Positions 9,568 to 18,533 of a stretch of DNA of 64,000 bases are shown piece after piece. The position numbers and the translations under genes were made by a program. The DNA is from Chthoniobacterales bacterium (GTDB lineage: Bacteria; Verrucomicrobiota; Verrucomicrobiia; Chthoniobacterales; UBA10450): positions 1 through 64,000 of the forward strand of contig JACDGS010000004.1 in NCBI GenBank assembly GCA_013821455.1. Direction: 5' to 3'. The notes beneath the pieces are model-generated. The model was not told the DNA's origin. It ran no database searches and saw only the letters and a program-made list of their open reading frames with translations. Positions within the stretch are counted from its first letter, which is position 1. Every line of letters starts with the position of its first letter.

Positions 9568-11025
9568 ATGCGAAACCTAACTGAAGATCAAGCCGCCTAC
9601 CGAGCGCTCAAGTCCCACGACCCACGCTTTGACGGTGTCTTTTTCGTCGGGGTCACTTCGACTGGCATCTACTGTCGTCCTATCTGTCCGGCGAAGACGC
9701 CACAGCTCAAGAACTGCCGCTTTTTTCGGAGCGCCGAGGCCGCGGAGAAAGCGCGCTTCCGTCCGTGTCTGCGTTGCCGGCCCGAACTGGCGCCGGGCCA
9801 CGCCCCGGTCGATCAGGCGCATCGCATCGCGCATTTGATGAGTCGCCGAATCGACGAGGGCCTGATCGACGACGGCGCGGGCCTGGAAGAAGTTGCGGCG
9901 CAATTTACGATCAGCTCCCGCCAGTTGCGGCGCATCGTGCAAAAGGAGCTCGGCGTCTCGCCGATCGAGCTAATGCAAACCCGGCGCCTGCTTCTGGCGA
10001 AGCAATTACTAACCGAAACTAGATTGCCGGTAATTGAGATTGCCTTTGCCAGCGGCTTTTCCAGTCTACGCCGCTTCAACGACGCCTTCGGCACGCAATA
10101 TCGCATGCCACCGACCCGCCTGCGCAAACAAGTCGCGGAGCATTCCGCGAAAGTCGACGCAGCCGTGACCTCGACTCTGCAACTGAGTTATCGGCCACCC
10201 TACGATTGGGAGGAGATCTTGAAATTCCTGCACGCGCGTATGGTGACGGATGTAGAATTTGTGAACGAAGAGAGTTATGCGCGGACGGTAGAGCTAGGGA
10301 GATATAAGGGTTGGATCAGAATCACACATGCCCCGGCGAAAAAGTCACTCATGGTCGAATTCACTCACACCCTCGCGCCGGTCCTGCCCGCTTTGTTAGG
10401 CCGACTGCGCAACCTCTTCGATCTTACCGCGCGCCCGGATCTGATCGCGGCACACTTGTTAAAGGATAAGAGACTTAGGAAAAGCGTAACCACTTACCCA
10501 GGACTGCGCGTGCCCGGGGCCTTCGATGGTTTCGAGATGGCGACCCGCGCCATCCTCGGACAGCAGATAACTGTCAAAGCCGCTACGACGATCGCGGGCC
10601 GTTTCGCTGAGCGCTTCGGAGAAAAGATCACGACACCATTTCCGGAGCTGACGCGACTAACTCCTCTCGCGAGCCGCATCGCTAAAGCCACCACCAGCGA
10701 TATCGCCCGGCTCGGCATCGTGAGCGCGCGTGCCAAGAGTATCATAGCCCTGTCACGAGCCTTTGAATCCGGCTTACTAAAACTCGACGCCGATCCGGAA
10801 ACCGATATCCGCCGACTCGCCGCCTTACCCGGCATCGGCCCATGGACCGCGCATTACATCGCCATGCGAGCCTTGCGCTGGCCCGATGCTTTCCCTAAAG
10901 AAGACATTGCCGTGCGCAATAATCTCGGCGGCGTTAGCGCGAAGGAGGCGGAAGAAATATCTCAAGCCTGGCGGCCGTGGCGGAGTTACGCCGTCATGCA
11001 TATTTGGAAAAGCGGTAAAGACTGA
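9568..11025 (+). CDS. Ada metal-binding/AraC HTH/AlkA fusion: DNA-3-methyladenine glycosylase 2
   Basis: FVGVTSTGIYCRPICPAKTP...CLRCRPE Ada domain, HTH_AraC, then AlkA HhH ILGQQITVKAATTIAGRF...LPGIGPWTAHYIAMRAL. Confidence 0.93.
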   Translation: MRNLTEDQAAYRALKSHDPRFDGVFFVGVTSTGIYCRPICPAKTPQLKNCRFFRSAEAAEKARFRPCLRCRPELAPGHAPVDQAHRIAHLMSRRIDEGLIDDGAGLEEVAAQFTISSRQLRRIVQKELGVSPIELMQTRRLLLAKQLLTETRLPVIEIAFASGFSSLRRFNDAFGTQYRMPPTRLRKQVAEHSAKVDAAVTSTLQLSYRPPYDWEEILKFLHARMVTDVEFVNEESYARTVELGRYKGWIRITHAPAKKSLMVEFTHTLAPVLPALLGRLRNLFDLTARPDLIAAHLLKDKRLRKSVTTYPGLRVPGAFDGFEMATRAILGQQITVKAATTIAGRFAERFGEKITTPFPELTRLTPLASRIAKATTSDIARLGIVSARAKSIIALSRAFESGLLKLDADPETDIRRLAALPGIGPWTAHYIAMRALRWPDAFPKEDIAVRNNLGGVSAKEAEEISQAWRPWRSYAVMHIWKSGKD

Positions 11026-11260
11026 ATTAGTCATAATGGTCGCATAACTCTTCGCGCGCCATCGCTTCGAGATGCTATACGTGAGTCACGTATGTTCGAG
11101 CACCAGTGTACGGTGCGTCCGACACAAACTTCGCCACTATCGGGCGGCGATTTGGCATGACGTTCTTCCGGTCCGGGCACCAAAGTCTTTTTTTACAACC
11201 GGTCGTGAGACCTGTCGCGCAGCCGCCGCGAGGATGTTCTTACCGGCAGTCCCAAATGAA

Positions 11261-11992
11261 CTAACGAGAAGTTGTCACGCGCACTTCCGGACGATAGGTG
11301 ATACGAACAAGCAGGTCGCCGCGACCGCCGCGCGGCTTTGGGATTCCCTGGCCAGTGACACGCAGCATCTCGCCTCGTTTGACACGCTTGGGAATAGTCA
11401 GGCTGAGTCTGTTCCCGGTAGGACCTTCGATCGTTTCCATTCCGCCCGTCTCGGCGCGCCGGGCACTTATATGCAGATCGGTGCGAAGATCCGAGCCTTG
11501 CACCTTGAAACGAAAACCCGGTAGAACCTTTAAGCGTAACTTCACGAAGCCATTTGTCTGGCGTGCCACCCGAAGTCGCGTCCCGGGAGGAGTCATCGCT
11601 GGGAGCGTCACTCGATAAGTCTCGCGTCCACCATCTTGCGCGGGATCGTTGACTCTTACTTCTATCTGCGTTCCGCGAAGAAAGTCTTCGATCCGCAACC
11701 TGACTTCCTGGACGATATCATTTTCGATTTTCGCGCCGCGTCGAGGCGCGGTTAGTTGGCTGGCAAGATCGATTTCTCGGTCGTAAGCGCGGCGGCGAGC
11801 AGGATCGCTCAGGATTTCGTAGGCCGCGTTCAGCGCCTGAATGCGCACCTGCGCTTCATTATCGTTACGGTTTAAGTCCGGATGATAACGCTTCGCCAAA
11901 ACGCGATAGGCATTCCTTATCTCGCTTGACCTACAACTACGAGCAAGACCTAGCGTCGCATAATGATCAAGAGTCGAAGCCTCAGCATCCAC
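11261..11992 (-). CDS. J-domain protein (DnaJ/CbpA-like)
   Basis: DHYATLGLARSCRSSEIRNAYRVLAKRYHPDLNRN plus C-terminal DnaJ_C. Confidence 0.92.
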   Translation of the reverse strand: MDAEASTLDHYATLGLARSCRSSEIRNAYRVLAKRYHPDLNRNDNEAQVRIQALNAAYEILSDPARRRAYDREIDLASQLTAPRRGAKIENDIVQEVRLRIEDFLRGTQIEVRVNDPAQDGGRETYRVTLPAMTPPGTRLRVARQTNGFVKLRLKVLPGFRFKVQGSDLRTDLHISARRAETGGMETIEGPTGNRLSLTIPKRVKRGEMLRVTGQGIPKPRGGRGDLLVRITYRPEVRVTTSR

Positions 11993-12310
11993 GACCTAAC
12001 GTCGCGAAGCTCCTCGCACAAGGCAATCCCGTCCTATCACCTAACTAACTGCCAGTTTTCCTTCGATGGAATCATCCGATTCGCTGCTCTTCGCTGTGGT
12101 AGAGAAAAACAGGTCTGCGCTCTCGACTAACTCTTTGATCTTCGCGACCGCTTCGTTAGCGCTGAGGTCGGCGCGGTTATCTTCCGGCTGATTTTGATTA
12201 ATAGAATCCACAGCGGGCGCCGCATTTTCGCCGGCGCCTGAGCACCCGGATGCGCTTACTTTCCGCGCGCGAGACTTACTGAGCCGCGCGCAGGAAGACG
12301 GAGCGGAATT

Positions 12311-13534
12311 TCACAACGTCCCGGCATCGTAGGCTTGCTCGCCGTGGAGCGACGCATCCAATCCCAGGTCTTCTTCCTCTTCCGAAACCTTCACACGCGC
12401 GAAGACATTGATCAGTGCGAGCATGACGTAAGTGAAAAGAAAGGCATAAAGCGACGCGCCGATGACAGCCGCACATTGAATGAGAAAGAAATGACTTCCT
12501 CCCTTTAGCAACCCATCAGCGCCACCGGCGTTCATCGCTTTAGAGGCAAAGACTCCGAGTAGGATAACGCCGAGCGCACCACCTATTCCGTGCACGCCCC
12601 ACACATCCAACGCGTCATCCCAACCCAGCTTGTTCTTTAAGTGCACCGCGAGATAGCAGACGACTCCCGCGGCGATGCCAATGAGAGCCGCCGAAGGTAA
12701 CGAAACAAAACCTGCCGCCGGTGTGATCGTCGCCAGGCCCGCGACCGCGCCCGTAAGAAGTCCGACAAACTTAGGTCTGCGCTGCACACTCCATTCAATG
12801 ACCAGCCAGACGATAGCCGCGAACGAAGCAGCCACGTCGGTATTCAAGAACGCGAGGCCAGTAATAGCATTGACGTCTAGCTCACTCCCAGCATTAAACC
12901 CATACCAGCCGAACCATAGAAGACCGGTCCCGATAGCTATCAGTGGGACGCTATTCGGCGGAGACTCACGATCGCGCCGGCGACCGACATAGAATACAGA
13001 GGCAAGCGCGGCGAAACCAGCCGTTGCATGGACCACAATGCCGCCAGCAAAATCTAGCACCCCGTGCTGTGCGAGTAACCCGCCACCCCACACCATGTGC
13101 GCGAAGGGATAATAGACGAGCAACTGCCAAAGGATAAGAAAGAAGAGATAGGCCTTAAAAGTAACTCGGTTAACAAACGCACCCGTGATCAGCGCGGGAG
13201 TAATAATGGCAAACATCATCTGGTAAGCCATAAAGACGAACTCCGGCAGCTTATGATTGCCGGGAAAGGGCGAATTCAAATCGACACCGTGCATGAAAGC
13301 CTTGTCGAGGTTACCGATGAGCCCGCCTAACGAGTCGCCACTGAAGCAGAGCGAGTAACCGCAGATGAACCACATGATGGTGGTTATCCCCATGGAAACA
13401 AAACTCTGGATCATGATGCCAAGAATGTTTCGCTTCCCCGCGAGCCCGCCGTAGAAGAATGCGAGGCCGGGCGTCATGAGCATGACGAGGCTGGTCGCGA
13501 GGAGCATGAAACCGGTCGTTCCTGTATCAAACAT
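12311..13534 (-). CDS. amt: Ammonium transporter
   Basis: 407 aa; MLMTPGLAFFYGGLAGKRN...VHATAGFAALASVFYVGRR...WGVHGIGG. Confidence 0.96.
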   Translation of the reverse strand: MFDTGTTGFMLLATSLVMLMTPGLAFFYGGLAGKRNILGIMIQSFVSMGITTIMWFICGYSLCFSGDSLGGLIGNLDKAFMHGVDLNSPFPGNHKLPEFVFMAYQMMFAIITPALITGAFVNRVTFKAYLFFLILWQLLVYYPFAHMVWGGGLLAQHGVLDFAGGIVVHATAGFAALASVFYVGRRRDRESPPNSVPLIAIGTGLLWFGWYGFNAGSELDVNAITGLAFLNTDVAASFAAIVWLVIEWSVQRRPKFVGLLTGAVAGLATITPAAGFVSLPSAALIGIAAGVVCYLAVHLKNKLGWDDALDVWGVHGIGGALGVILLGVFASKAMNAGGADGLLKGGSHFFLIQCAAVIGASLYAFLFTYVMLALINVFARVKVSEEEEDLGLDASLHGEQAYDAGTL

Positions 13535-13637
13535 AAGTGCCTTTCAATTTGTTTACGTGATTGTTACAAGGATTAGAAGCCTTTGCCAGCACCATTTATC
13601 GGCCGGGAAGCTCTCCCTCCAACGCGCCAAGCTTAGA

Positions 13638-14444
13638 CTAATGTTCGTTAGCGACCTTCAGCGTTAGAGTAGTAAAATTGCTCCGCCATCCCGGCCCGTT
13701 CCCTGCCCGCTGGAGATGAACGGCAAGAAGGAGCGTCCTCCCGGAACGGGCGAAGGGGATATTGACCCGACCATTTGCGTCAGTCAGGAAAAAAGCCCGA
13801 GGATCGCCCGCGCTTATCCGGCCCACTGCGATATGCGCCAGCGGTGCTCCGTTCTCCAAAAGCTGAAAATCGGCGCTCTGACCCGCACGCAGCGATCCTA
13901 TACTCGTTAGGGGAACGATCTCGAAGGGTAAGCCGACCGGCTTCTTCGATGAATCGCCGCCCTTGTCTTCGCCGGAGCGCAGGAATGTCTTGGCACACTT
14001 GGTGTAGGTTTCGTTCCAGCTTTCCTTGCCACGCAAACTCGCCCAAAGATCGCGCACCTCGCGCGGCGCGTCGATCTCCTCGAAGTATTCCGCTACTTTG
14101 TCCGGGCTCAGCTCGAGAGTCTTTGGCAAGAGCCTCACCCACGCCACGACCAATCCTGGCTTGGGAAAGGTCTGACGGAAGTGAAGCGCGGTTTTGCCGC
14201 GGCTGGGTGTAGCCAGCGCGTCTTCCACCGTGCCGAGACGATAGCGCGCGAGCGCGACGCGCTCCGGTTTGATCGCATATTCGAGCACCGGAAACTTCAT
14301 CCCACTCGTTAGGTTCAAATCCACCTGCTCACCTGGAGTAAGAGCGTCACTGGAGGGCGCCAGCCATGTCTCATGCGCCCGCACCTGCGAGACAGGGATA
14401 CCTAACGAGAAAAGGATAGCTGTTAGTTTAAGCAACGTTTTCAT
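13638..14444 (-). CDS. DUF4198-like exported protein
   Basis: Signal peptide then HETWLAPSSDALTPGEQVDLNLTSGMKFP. Confidence 0.8.
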   Translation of the reverse strand: MKTLLKLTAILFSLGIPVSQVRAHETWLAPSSDALTPGEQVDLNLTSGMKFPVLEYAIKPERVALARYRLGTVEDALATPSRGKTALHFRQTFPKPGLVVAWVRLLPKTLELSPDKVAEYFEEIDAPREVRDLWASLRGKESWNETYTKCAKTFLRSGEDKGGDSSKKPVGLPFEIVPLTSIGSLRAGQSADFQLLENGAPLAHIAVGRISAGDPRAFFLTDANGRVNIPFARSGRTLLLAVHLQRAGNGPGWRSNFTTLTLKVANEH

Positions 14445-14472
14445 GTCTTAACCCATCTCATAAGTGACGTGT

Positions 14473-14587
14473 TGTCATCCCGAGCCGGCGAAGCGAGGCG
14501 AAAGACCTCGCAAGCGTCCCTCGGCGTTACTTGGAAACGCAGGGTCCATAAACGCTTGCGGGGTCCCTCGCTCTGCTCGGGATGACA
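14473..14587. repeat. Intergenic inverted-repeat element, subtype B
   Basis: tgtcatcccgagccggcgaagcgaggcgaaagacctcgcaagcg...cgcttgcggggtccctcgctctgctcgggatgaca. Confidence 0.85.
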
Positions 14588-14631
14588 TGCTCTCTCTGGT
14601 TGTGAGATCGCCCGGAGAATTGACGCGTCCT

Positions 14632-15675
14632 TCATGCACGTCGCGCCCATCGCAGTTTCGCGGAACTGGCGCGTGGATTAGCACGACATTCCTCCCCACT
14701 CGGCCTGACGACTTCGCGCGCAACCTCCGCGTAGTCCCCTGCACGAAGGCCGGCCGAAAACGCCTTCTTCACCCGGCGATCTTCGCCTGAATGAAAAGTA
14801 AGTATCACCGCGCGACCACCCGAGTTTAGACATTGCGGGAGATTACGCAGGAAAGTCTCCAAGGCGGAGAACTCATCGTTCACCTCGATGCGGAGCGCTT
14901 GAAATACCCGACGCACCACCAAGTCGCGCGCTTCCTCTGACTGGCGCGCCGACGCGGCGCGAACTGTATCGGCGAGCATCCGAGTAGTAGGAAAACTCTT
15001 TCCCGCGAGACTTAGCGCCAACGCGGGATTCGATTCATCGGCGTTCTCAAGTAAGAGACGCGCCAGCTTAGCTGGGGATAGCTTTTGCAAAAGGACAGAA
15101 GCCGGCGCGCCGCGTTCTGGATTCATCCGCAAATCGAGCGGCCCCTCGTGCTTGAACGAGAAGCCGCGCATAGGATCGTCGAGCTGCATCGAAGAGACTC
15201 CGAGGTCGGCCAGGATAAGATCGACGCCAGGAATTCCCATGCGCGCGAGGAGTTGAGGTAAGCCGGCGAAGTTGCTCCGCTCGGCGACGAACATAGTCTC
15301 ATCGAAGCCTAACGAGTATAAGCGTGCGACCGTTTTCGGCAACGCGAGCGGGTCGGCGTCGAGGCCAAGTAACCGTCCACCTGGTTGCAGCAGAGGCAGA
15401 ATCTCCTGCGCGTGGCCGCCGTAGCCGAGTGTGGCATCGACCGCGATTTCGCCAGGCTTCGGCGCAAGAGCAGCCAGGACTTCCGCCACCATGACTGGCC
15501 GATGGGAGCCCGCAGGCGTCTTACCGGCCGCGAGCACTTTGGCAATCGTGTCGGCGTATCGCTCGGGCTGGTGTTCCTTGTATTTCTCCGCGAAACCGCG
15601 CGGGTTTTTGCCGCGATAACGCGTCCGGCGAGGAAGGCGGCTGGGCGTAGCGTCGGGAATGAGGTCATCAGACAT
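14632..15675 (-). CDS. rsmH: 16S rRNA (cytosine(1402)-N(4))-methyltransferase
   Basis: HRPVMVAEVLAALAPKPGEIAVDATLGYGGHAQEIL...LILADLGVSSMQLDDPMRGFSFKHEGPLDLRM. Confidence 0.96.
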   Translation of the reverse strand: MSDDLIPDATPSRLPRRTRYRGKNPRGFAEKYKEHQPERYADTIAKVLAAGKTPAGSHRPVMVAEVLAALAPKPGEIAVDATLGYGGHAQEILPLLQPGGRLLGLDADPLALPKTVARLYSLGFDETMFVAERSNFAGLPQLLARMGIPGVDLILADLGVSSMQLDDPMRGFSFKHEGPLDLRMNPERGAPASVLLQKLSPAKLARLLLENADESNPALALSLAGKSFPTTRMLADTVRAASARQSEEARDLVVRRVFQALRIEVNDEFSALETFLRNLPQCLNSGGRAVILTFHSGEDRRVKKAFSAGLRAGDYAEVAREVVRPSGEECRANPRASSAKLRWARRA

Positions 15676-15744
15676 GCAACTTTCGACTAACGAGAACATG
15701 TAACATTCATTCCCGGTTTTTGGAGCCTATCACATGAACACGCG

Positions 15745-15872
15745 TGTCATCCCGAGCGGAGCTGAAGGCGCAGTCGAAGGATCCCGTTGGGTGAGCTGGA
15801 AGAATAGGAGCCGGAGCGACTTGGCCATTTCACGGGATCCCTCGACTCCGCTGCGCTCCGCTCGGGATGACA
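15745..15872. repeat. Intergenic inverted-repeat element, subtype A
   Basis: tgtcatcccgagcggagctgaaggcgcagtcgaaggatcccgt...acgggatccctcgactccgctgcgctccgctcgggatgaca. Confidence 0.85.
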
Positions 15873-15966
15873 GGTAAGTTTGGGAGATAGCCGGGCGGAA
15901 ATGCTAGCCACTCACAAGTGCCATGTAGCGCATGAAATGTGAGTGCCGAAGGATCTTCAGGGTCCC

Positions 15967-16111
15967 GGGGAGCGCACGCGCCTCGCGTGCGGGCGATGGC
16001 GCCCTCGCCATCGCGAACTTGCTTTCCGCGAGAAGCGGCCACAAGTCCTTCGCGCGGAAGTTGGTTTCGGCGAGGGCGCCGAAACCAGCACGCGAGGCGC
16101 GTGCGCTCCCC
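15967..16111. repeat. Dispersed palindromic element, full copy
   Basis: ggggagcgcacgcgcctcgcgtgc ... gcacgcgaggcgcgtgcgctcccc inverted ends; internal part repeated at 4-71. Confidence 0.85.
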
Positions 16112-16295
16112 AGATTCACTACTCGGCGCTTCGAGTGATACGGGGCGCAAGCGTCTCGCAGCGTGTTTCAAAATTCCACAGTCCGGGTTTGCAACGGAGG
16201 ATGCACTTAGGCGACATGAAGCTTTCCTATCAAGCGCGCGGATATGTAGGAGCGACCGCAGGTGCCCGTGGTCTCGTTTATCTTTTGCGTAGGAG

Positions 16296-16754
16296 ATGAG
16301 CAAAGCGTTTACCAAGGAAGACATCGATCCACCCGAGCGGTCAGGCCGTGCCCGATCAGCCGCGGGGCTGCCGCCGGGCGCGACGAATTATATCACGGCA
16401 CGCGGCGCGAAGCGACTAAGAGACCAGTTAGAAAATTTGCGGCGCGCGAACGACAAGGACGAGGAAAAGATCGCACAGCTGGAAGAGACGCTTAAGTCAG
16501 CGTCCGTTGTTACTCCACCTGAGGAGCCAGGGAACGAGGTAGGTTTCGGCGCGAGAGTAACTCTGCGCGACACGCGCGGGCAACTGACGACCTTCCTGAT
16601 CGTCGGAGTGGACGAATTGGCTCTCGACTCCGATACCGTAAGTTGGATTTCGCCCTTGGGAAGAGAGTTACTCGCGGCCAAGCTAGGAGATAGCGTAGCC
16701 TTGCCTGCGAATGCTTCGGCTAAGATAGTAAAGATCGAATATCCTACCGACTAA
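16296..16754 (+). CDS. GreA/GreB family transcription elongation factor
   Basis: 152 aa; coiled-coil N-terminus and VGFGARVTLRDTRGQLTTFLIVGVDELALDSDTVSWISPLGRELL. Confidence 0.9.
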   Translation: MSKAFTKEDIDPPERSGRARSAAGLPPGATNYITARGAKRLRDQLENLRRANDKDEEKIAQLEETLKSASVVTPPEEPGNEVGFGARVTLRDTRGQLTTFLIVGVDELALDSDTVSWISPLGRELLAAKLGDSVALPANASAKIVKIEYPTD

Positions 16755-16785
16755 GACCAGAGTCATAGGACGGCGCGGAGAGCGG

Positions 16786-17667
16786 TCAGGACTTTTTCGC
16801 GCCGATGGTATCGAGTTCGGCGATTGTCTCCGAAGGGAGCGCGAGCTTGGCGGCATTCACATTTTCGCGCAGGTGCTCCACCGACGAAGTGCCAGGGATA
16901 AGAAGAATGTTCGGAGACCTCTGTAAGAGCCACGCAAGCGCAACTTGCATCGGAGTCGCAGCAAGGCCATTGGCCGCATCGGCGAGTTTCGACGACTGCA
17001 AAGGTGTGAAACCGCCCAGCGGGAAGAAAGGCGTATAGGCAACTCCTGCGCGGGCCAGTTCATCGATAAGACTATCATCTTTACGGTGTGCCAAATTGTA
17101 CTCGTTCTGGACGCAAACGATCTTAGCCATCGCGACAGCTTCCTTGAATTGTGAGGCTGTAATACGACTTAAACCCAGATGACGAATGAGTCCTTCCTGC
17201 TGCAGATCCAGCAATGCCTTGAGCGGCTCCTCGAGAGACTCATCCTTTGGTCCCTTGGCGTCTCCCAGCCGGAGGTTGACGACGGCGAGTGAGTCAAGGC
17301 CGAGATTGCGCAAGTTATCGCGCACGGCATTTCTTAGGTCCTCGGGCGAGCGCGCGATCTGCCATGACTTATCCGGTGGCCGGCGATATCCAACCTTAGT
17401 TGCGATAGTTAGATCGTTAGGGTAAGGATGCAAAGCCTCACGAATGATTTGATTAGTGATATGCGGGCCGTAGAAATCACTCGTATCGATATGATTGATT
17501 CCAAGCTCGACCGCCGTCCGAAGGACAGCGATGGCCGCATCATGATCCTTCGGCGGTCCCCAGACACCTTTGCCCGCGAGTTGCATCGCGCCATAACCAA
17601 TGCGTTGCAGGTTTATTGTCGTGTCGGGTAATGTAAAGGTGCCGCCAAGGTTGTTCGTATCGTTCAT
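16786..17667 (-). CDS. Aldo/keto reductase
   Basis: RIGYGAMQLAGKGVWGPPKDHDAAIAVLRTAVELGINHIDTSDFYG...RSPNILLIPGTSSVEHLRENV. Confidence 0.94.
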   Translation of the reverse strand: MNDTNNLGGTFTLPDTTINLQRIGYGAMQLAGKGVWGPPKDHDAAIAVLRTAVELGINHIDTSDFYGPHITNQIIREALHPYPNDLTIATKVGYRRPPDKSWQIARSPEDLRNAVRDNLRNLGLDSLAVVNLRLGDAKGPKDESLEEPLKALLDLQQEGLIRHLGLSRITASQFKEAVAMAKIVCVQNEYNLAHRKDDSLIDELARAGVAYTPFFPLGGFTPLQSSKLADAANGLAATPMQVALAWLLQRSPNILLIPGTSSVEHLRENVNAAKLALPSETIAELDTIGAKKS

Positions 17668-17825
17668 TAGTGTCCAACATGATCGTGTACGGTTATGAGC
17701 TATCAACCTCTTCAAGCCATAACTCAGTAGTTATGAGAGCAAGACGGGCTAGAAGAAGAGGGATAGTTATCAGAGACTTATAAAGTTATAGACGCGCTAT
17801 TGCGGCGAGGACCGAATAGCAATTA

Positions 17826-18011
17826 ATGAAAAGATATCTTCTCCTGCTTACTCTTTTAGCCTCCGCGACTCTGGCTTTGGCCAGTTGCGCCAACCAGAGC
17901 AACGGCTCGCCTTCAGGCGCCGGCGGCGCTGGACCGGCGACTCCCTCGAACTCGGGCAGCAACGGAACCGGCACCCCTAGTGGCGGTGGCGGCGCCGGAC
18001 ATGGCGGCTAA
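17826..18011 (+). CDS. Small Gly/Ser/Pro-rich lipoprotein
   Basis: 61 aa; MKRYLLLLTLLASATLALASCANQSNGS lipobox. Confidence 0.6.
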   Translation: MKRYLLLLTLLASATLALASCANQSNGSPSGAGGAGPATPSNSGSNGTGTPSGGGGAGHGG

Positions 18012-18014
18012 TTC

Positions 18015-18509
18015 CTAAGGAACTGGTAACTCTTCAAACTCACCGCGCTCGCGATTTTTTCGCACGCGATCCCAGGGGAAACATTTGCCATTCATGGCGA
18101 CATAGACGCCGACGGGCAATACTTGCGCGAAGGAGAGCGCGCTCCCGAGGTTGAAGAGTCCATCGGAGCTACCAAAAGCCCAGGGGATCATAGCCCCAGT
18201 CAGGACCACTGTTTTATCCGAAACGTCGCGCGCAATCGCGCCGGCGGTGTCAGTCATCGTATCGGTGCCGTGAGTAATGACGATGCGGTCTTCTGCGGAT
18301 TGAAGACAATTTTGCACGATGAGAGCGCGATCGGCGTCCGTCATCTTAAGACTATCGATCATCATCACCGTGCTGATCTTCACCGGCACGCGCGAGCGCC
18401 CGCGTTGGAGCATCTCCTGGATGTGAGTGTCCTTAAAGAATAACTCGCCCGTGCGTTCGTTGTATTCCTTATCGAAGGTGCCGCCAGTGATGAGAATGCA
18501 AATGGACAT
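18015..18509 (-). CDS. Asparaginase domain protein (single-domain, 164 aa)
   Basis: ILITGGTFDKEY...VITHGTDTMTDTAGAIARDVSDKTVVLTGAM. Confidence 0.88.
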   Translation of the reverse strand: MSICILITGGTFDKEYNERTGELFFKDTHIQEMLQRGRSRVPVKISTVMMIDSLKMTDADRALIVQNCLQSAEDRIVITHGTDTMTDTAGAIARDVSDKTVVLTGAMIPWAFGSSDGLFNLGSALSFAQVLPVGVYVAMNGKCFPWDRVRKNRERGEFEELPVP

Positions 18510-18533
18510 AAATGCAAATCAGACCTTTATTCG

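Noticed and set aside
12050-12230. Possible small minus-strand ORF ...ANEAVAKIKELVESADLFFSTTAKSSESDDSIEGKLAVS*
   Set aside because: Protein-like composition but no clear start codon or ribosome-binding site; may be real but not supportable from sequence alone.
18015-18509. Asparaginase as truncated pseudogene
   Set aside because: Short single-domain asparaginase-like proteins of this size occur as intact genes; the ORF has proper start and stop.
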